Shown here: piece after piece, positions 62,406 to 64,000 of the stretch
How positions within the stretch are numbered: position 1 is the first letter of the stretch
Layout: each line of letters opens with the position of its first letter
Assembly (NCBI RefSeq): GCF_033242265.1
Contig: NZ_BTFW01000001.1
Location: 992,001 to 1,056,000, forward strand
Length of the DNA: 64,000 nucleotides
Reading direction: 5' to 3'
Origin: Novosphingobium sp. IK01
GTDB taxonomy: Bacteria; Pseudomonadota; Alphaproteobacteria; Sphingomonadales; Sphingomonadaceae
Notes under the pieces: generated by a model
Seen by the model: only the letters and a program-made list of their open reading frames with translations
What the model was told of the DNA's origin: nothing
The model's database searches: none
Position numbers and translations under genes: made by a program

Positions 62406-62520
62406 CGCTCGGTTCAGCCCAGGCCGCCGCGCCTGACGGCCCGCTGACCACAGGGTGAGCCCGTCACAGGCTGGCGACTTGCGCTGAACCGAGCCCCCTT
62501 TCTGGCTGGAGACCAAACCT

Positions 62521-63423
62521 TTGTACGCCATTGTCCTGGGGGCTGCCGCAGGCGGCGGCTTTCCCCAGTGGAATTCGAACGCGCCGGGCTGCAACCGCGC
62601 GCGCAGCGGTGATCCGGCCGCCCCGGCCCGCACCCAGGCCAGCCTCGCGGTCAGCGGCAACGGGAAGGACTGGTACCTTCTCAATGCCTCGCCCGACTTG
62701 CGCGAGCAGCTCAATGCCACGCCCGAGCTTCATCCCAAGACCGGCCTGCGCTCGACCCCGATCCGGGGCGTGATCCTGACCGGCGGCGATGTCGACGCGA
62801 TTGCCGGGCTGCTGACCCTGCGCGAGCGCGAGCCCTTCACCATTCACGCCACGGCGCGCATCCTGGGTATTCTCGATGCCAATCCGGTGTTCGAGGTGCT
62901 CGCCCGCGATTGTGTCGAGCGGCGCCCGCTCACGCTGGGAACCCCGGTCGAACTGGCCGGGGGGCTGACCCTCGAACTTTTCGCCGTACCCGGCAAAGTG
63001 CCGCTCTACATGGAACAGGGCAGCGGCATGCAGCCCCTCGTCGCCGACGAGACGACCGTGGCCGCGATGCTCACCGACGGCACCCGCCGCCTGTTCTACA
63101 TCCCCGGCTGCGCGGCAATGACCGACGACCTGCTCGCCCGGATCGAGGGCGCCGATGTCCTTCTGTTCGACGGCACCTTGTGGGCCGACGACGAGATGGT
63201 CCGCGCAGGCGTGGGCGCCAAGACCGGCCAGCGCATGGGCCACATGAGCATGTCGGGCCCGCAAGGGGCCATCGCGACGCTGGCGGGCGCGACCATCGGC
63301 CAGCGCTGCTTCATCCACATCAACAACACCAACCCGGTGCTTCTGGCCGACAGCCCCGAGCGCGCGCAGGCAGAACAGGCGGGCTGGACCATCTGCCATG
63401 ATGGCATGAGGATAACCCTATGA
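62521..63423 (+). CDS. pqqB: PqqB, PQQ biosynthesis metallo-beta-lactamase fold protein
   Basis: A 300-residue protein with the PqqB opening YAIVLGAAAGGGFPQWNSNAPGC and the later TGGDVDAIAGLLTLREREPF. It belongs to the metallo-beta-lactamase fold; recent work in other bacteria gives it a hydroxylase role on the PqqA-derived precursor. The start is a TTG at 62521, preceded by GGAGA at 8 nt; the sequence begins there in the family. The stop overlaps the pqqC start as ATGA. Confidence 0.93.
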   Translation: MYAIVLGAAAGGGFPQWNSNAPGCNRARSGDPAAPARTQASLAVSGNGKDWYLLNASPDLREQLNATPELHPKTGLRSTPIRGVILTGGDVDAIAGLLTLREREPFTIHATARILGILDANPVFEVLARDCVERRPLTLGTPVELAGGLTLELFAVPGKVPLYMEQGSGMQPLVADETTVAAMLTDGTRRLFYIPGCAAMTDDLLARIEGADVLLFDGTLWADDEMVRAGVGAKTGQRMGHMSMSGPQGAIATLAGATIGQRCFIHINNTNPVLLADSPERAQAEQAGWTICHDGMRITL

Positions 63424-64000
63424 CTGCTGCTCCTGCTGTTCCGGCCCTGCTCTCGCCCGAAGACCTCGAAGCGGCGCTGCGCGCCATCGGGGCCGCGCGC
63501 TATCACATCCACCACCCGTTCCACCGCCTGCTGCACGACGGCAAACTGACGCGCGGGCAGGTTCAGGCCTGGGCGCTCAACCGCTACTGGTATCAGGCCG
63601 CCATTCCCATCAAGGACAGCATCCTGATGGCCCGCTTCGAGAGCGGCGAGCTGCGCCGCGAATGGCGCCGCCGGATCGAGGACCACGATGGCCGCGTCCA
63701 CCCCGACGGCAGCACCGACACCGGCGGGATCGAACGCTGGATCAAGCTGGCCGAAGGCGTGGGTCTGTCGCGCGAGATGGTCGTGGCCGCCGACCAGATC
63801 CTGCCCGAGACACGCTTTGCGGTCGATGCCTATGTCCACTTCGTGCGCGATCGCTCGCTGCTCGAAGCCGTCGCCTCATCGCTGACCGAGCTGTTCTCGC
63901 CCAAGATCATCGCCGAGCGCGTCTCGGGCATGCTCGCCAACTATGACTGGATCGGCCCGGACACGCTGGCCTATTTCACCCCGCGCCTGACGCAGGCCCC
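63420..64000 (+). CDS. pqqC: PqqC, pyrroloquinoline-quinone synthase (N-terminal part)
   Basis: The first 193 residues of a protein that continues beyond the window. IGAARYHIHHPFHRLLHDGKLTRGQVQAWALNRYWYQAAIPIKDSILMAR is highly typical of PqqC, the cofactor-free oxidase that closes the rings of PQQ. The usual length is about 250 residues, so roughly 50-60 are missing. Coupled to pqqB by a 4-nt overlap; pqqD and pqqE would be expected next. Confidence 0.95.
   Translation, partial: MTAAPAVPALLSPEDLEAALRAIGAARYHIHHPFHRLLHDGKLTRGQVQAWALNRYWYQAAIPIKDSILMARFESGELRREWRRRIEDHDGRVHPDGSTDTGGIERWIKLAEGVGLSREMVVAADQILPETRFAVDAYVHFVRDRSLLEAVASSLTELFSPKIIAERVSGMLANYDWIGPDTLAYFTPRLTQA

Noticed and set aside
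1..64000. tRNA, rRNA, prophage, insertion sequences and defence islands
   Set aside because: I read for cloverleaf patterns, transposase and integrase motifs and phage genes and saw none that could be supported; a covariance-model search would be needed to exclude small RNAs.

Overview
The window is 64 kb of GC-rich chromosomal DNA, densely coded, with no rRNA, tRNA, prophage, insertion sequence or CRISPR array that I could see. The mix of genes points to an alphaproteobacterium of the Sphingomonadales, most likely Novosphingobium or a relative: three large TonB-dependent receptors, a cytochrome b561-YceI fusion, a GH106-type rhamnosidase, an FIST-domain chemoreceptor-like protein, PQQ biosynthesis, glycine betaine/sarcosine catabolism and 3-oxoacid CoA-transferase. 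The genus call is inference from gene content; no marker gene is present.

Layout. 1-4 kb: the end of an LpxH-like phosphoesterase, a GT4 glycosyltransferase, bamD, and Rrf2 and LacI regulators. 4-7.6 kb: a GH106-type glycosidase behind a small cytochrome c, then a MarR regulator. 7.7-9.2 kb: a lone HerA/DUF87-type ATPase. 9.5-15 kb: a tripartite drug-efflux operon (EmrA, EmrB and a NodT-type outer-membrane lipoprotein, each junction overlapping as TGATG), a TetR regulator downstream and a fine inverted repeat in front. 15-17.4 kb: the cytochrome b561-YceI fusion and an AIM24 protein. 17.4-20.2 kb: a TonB receptor behind a YezD-like small protein. 20.7-24.6 kb: ppk1-ppx, polyphosphate synthesis and breakdown. 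24.6-27 kb: a LysR regulator divergent from scoAB. 27-29.5 kb: a small membrane protein and an FIST-MCP fusion. 29.8-33.4 kb: a TonB receptor followed by a glycerophosphodiester phosphodiesterase, probably a phosphate-scavenging pair. 33.4-37 kb: a palindromic repeat, then two paralogous secreted serralysin-like metalloproteases, one frameshifted at a run of eight C and with an altered zinc site.

37.1-45.9 kb: one leftward operon that should strip the methyl groups from glycine betaine in sequence: Rieske oxygenase (GbcA-like), dimethylglycine dehydrogenase-like flavoprotein and heterotetrameric sarcosine oxidase BDAG, ended by a strong terminator. The reductase partner (GbcB) is not in the window. 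A TonB receptor lies divergently beside it (46.4-48.9 kb), followed by an amino-acid permease and a Tat-exported DUF885 protein.

53-62 kb: a PAS-GGDEF-EAL protein whose GGDEF motif is degenerate, the DctB/DctD two-component pair (DctD lacks the GAFTGA loop), and, facing them, a porin and the dicarboxylate transporter DctA. 62.3-64 kb: pqqA, pqqB and the start of pqqC, with a perfect 13-bp hairpin between pqqA and pqqB; pqqC runs off the window.

No single locus is a clearly undescribed system. The points most worth following are the degenerate metalloprotease twin, the DctD without GAFTGA, the compact betaine-demethylation operon with its neighbouring TonB receptor, and short tandem duplications (11-18 nt units) that recur across the window, some in frame inside coding sequence.
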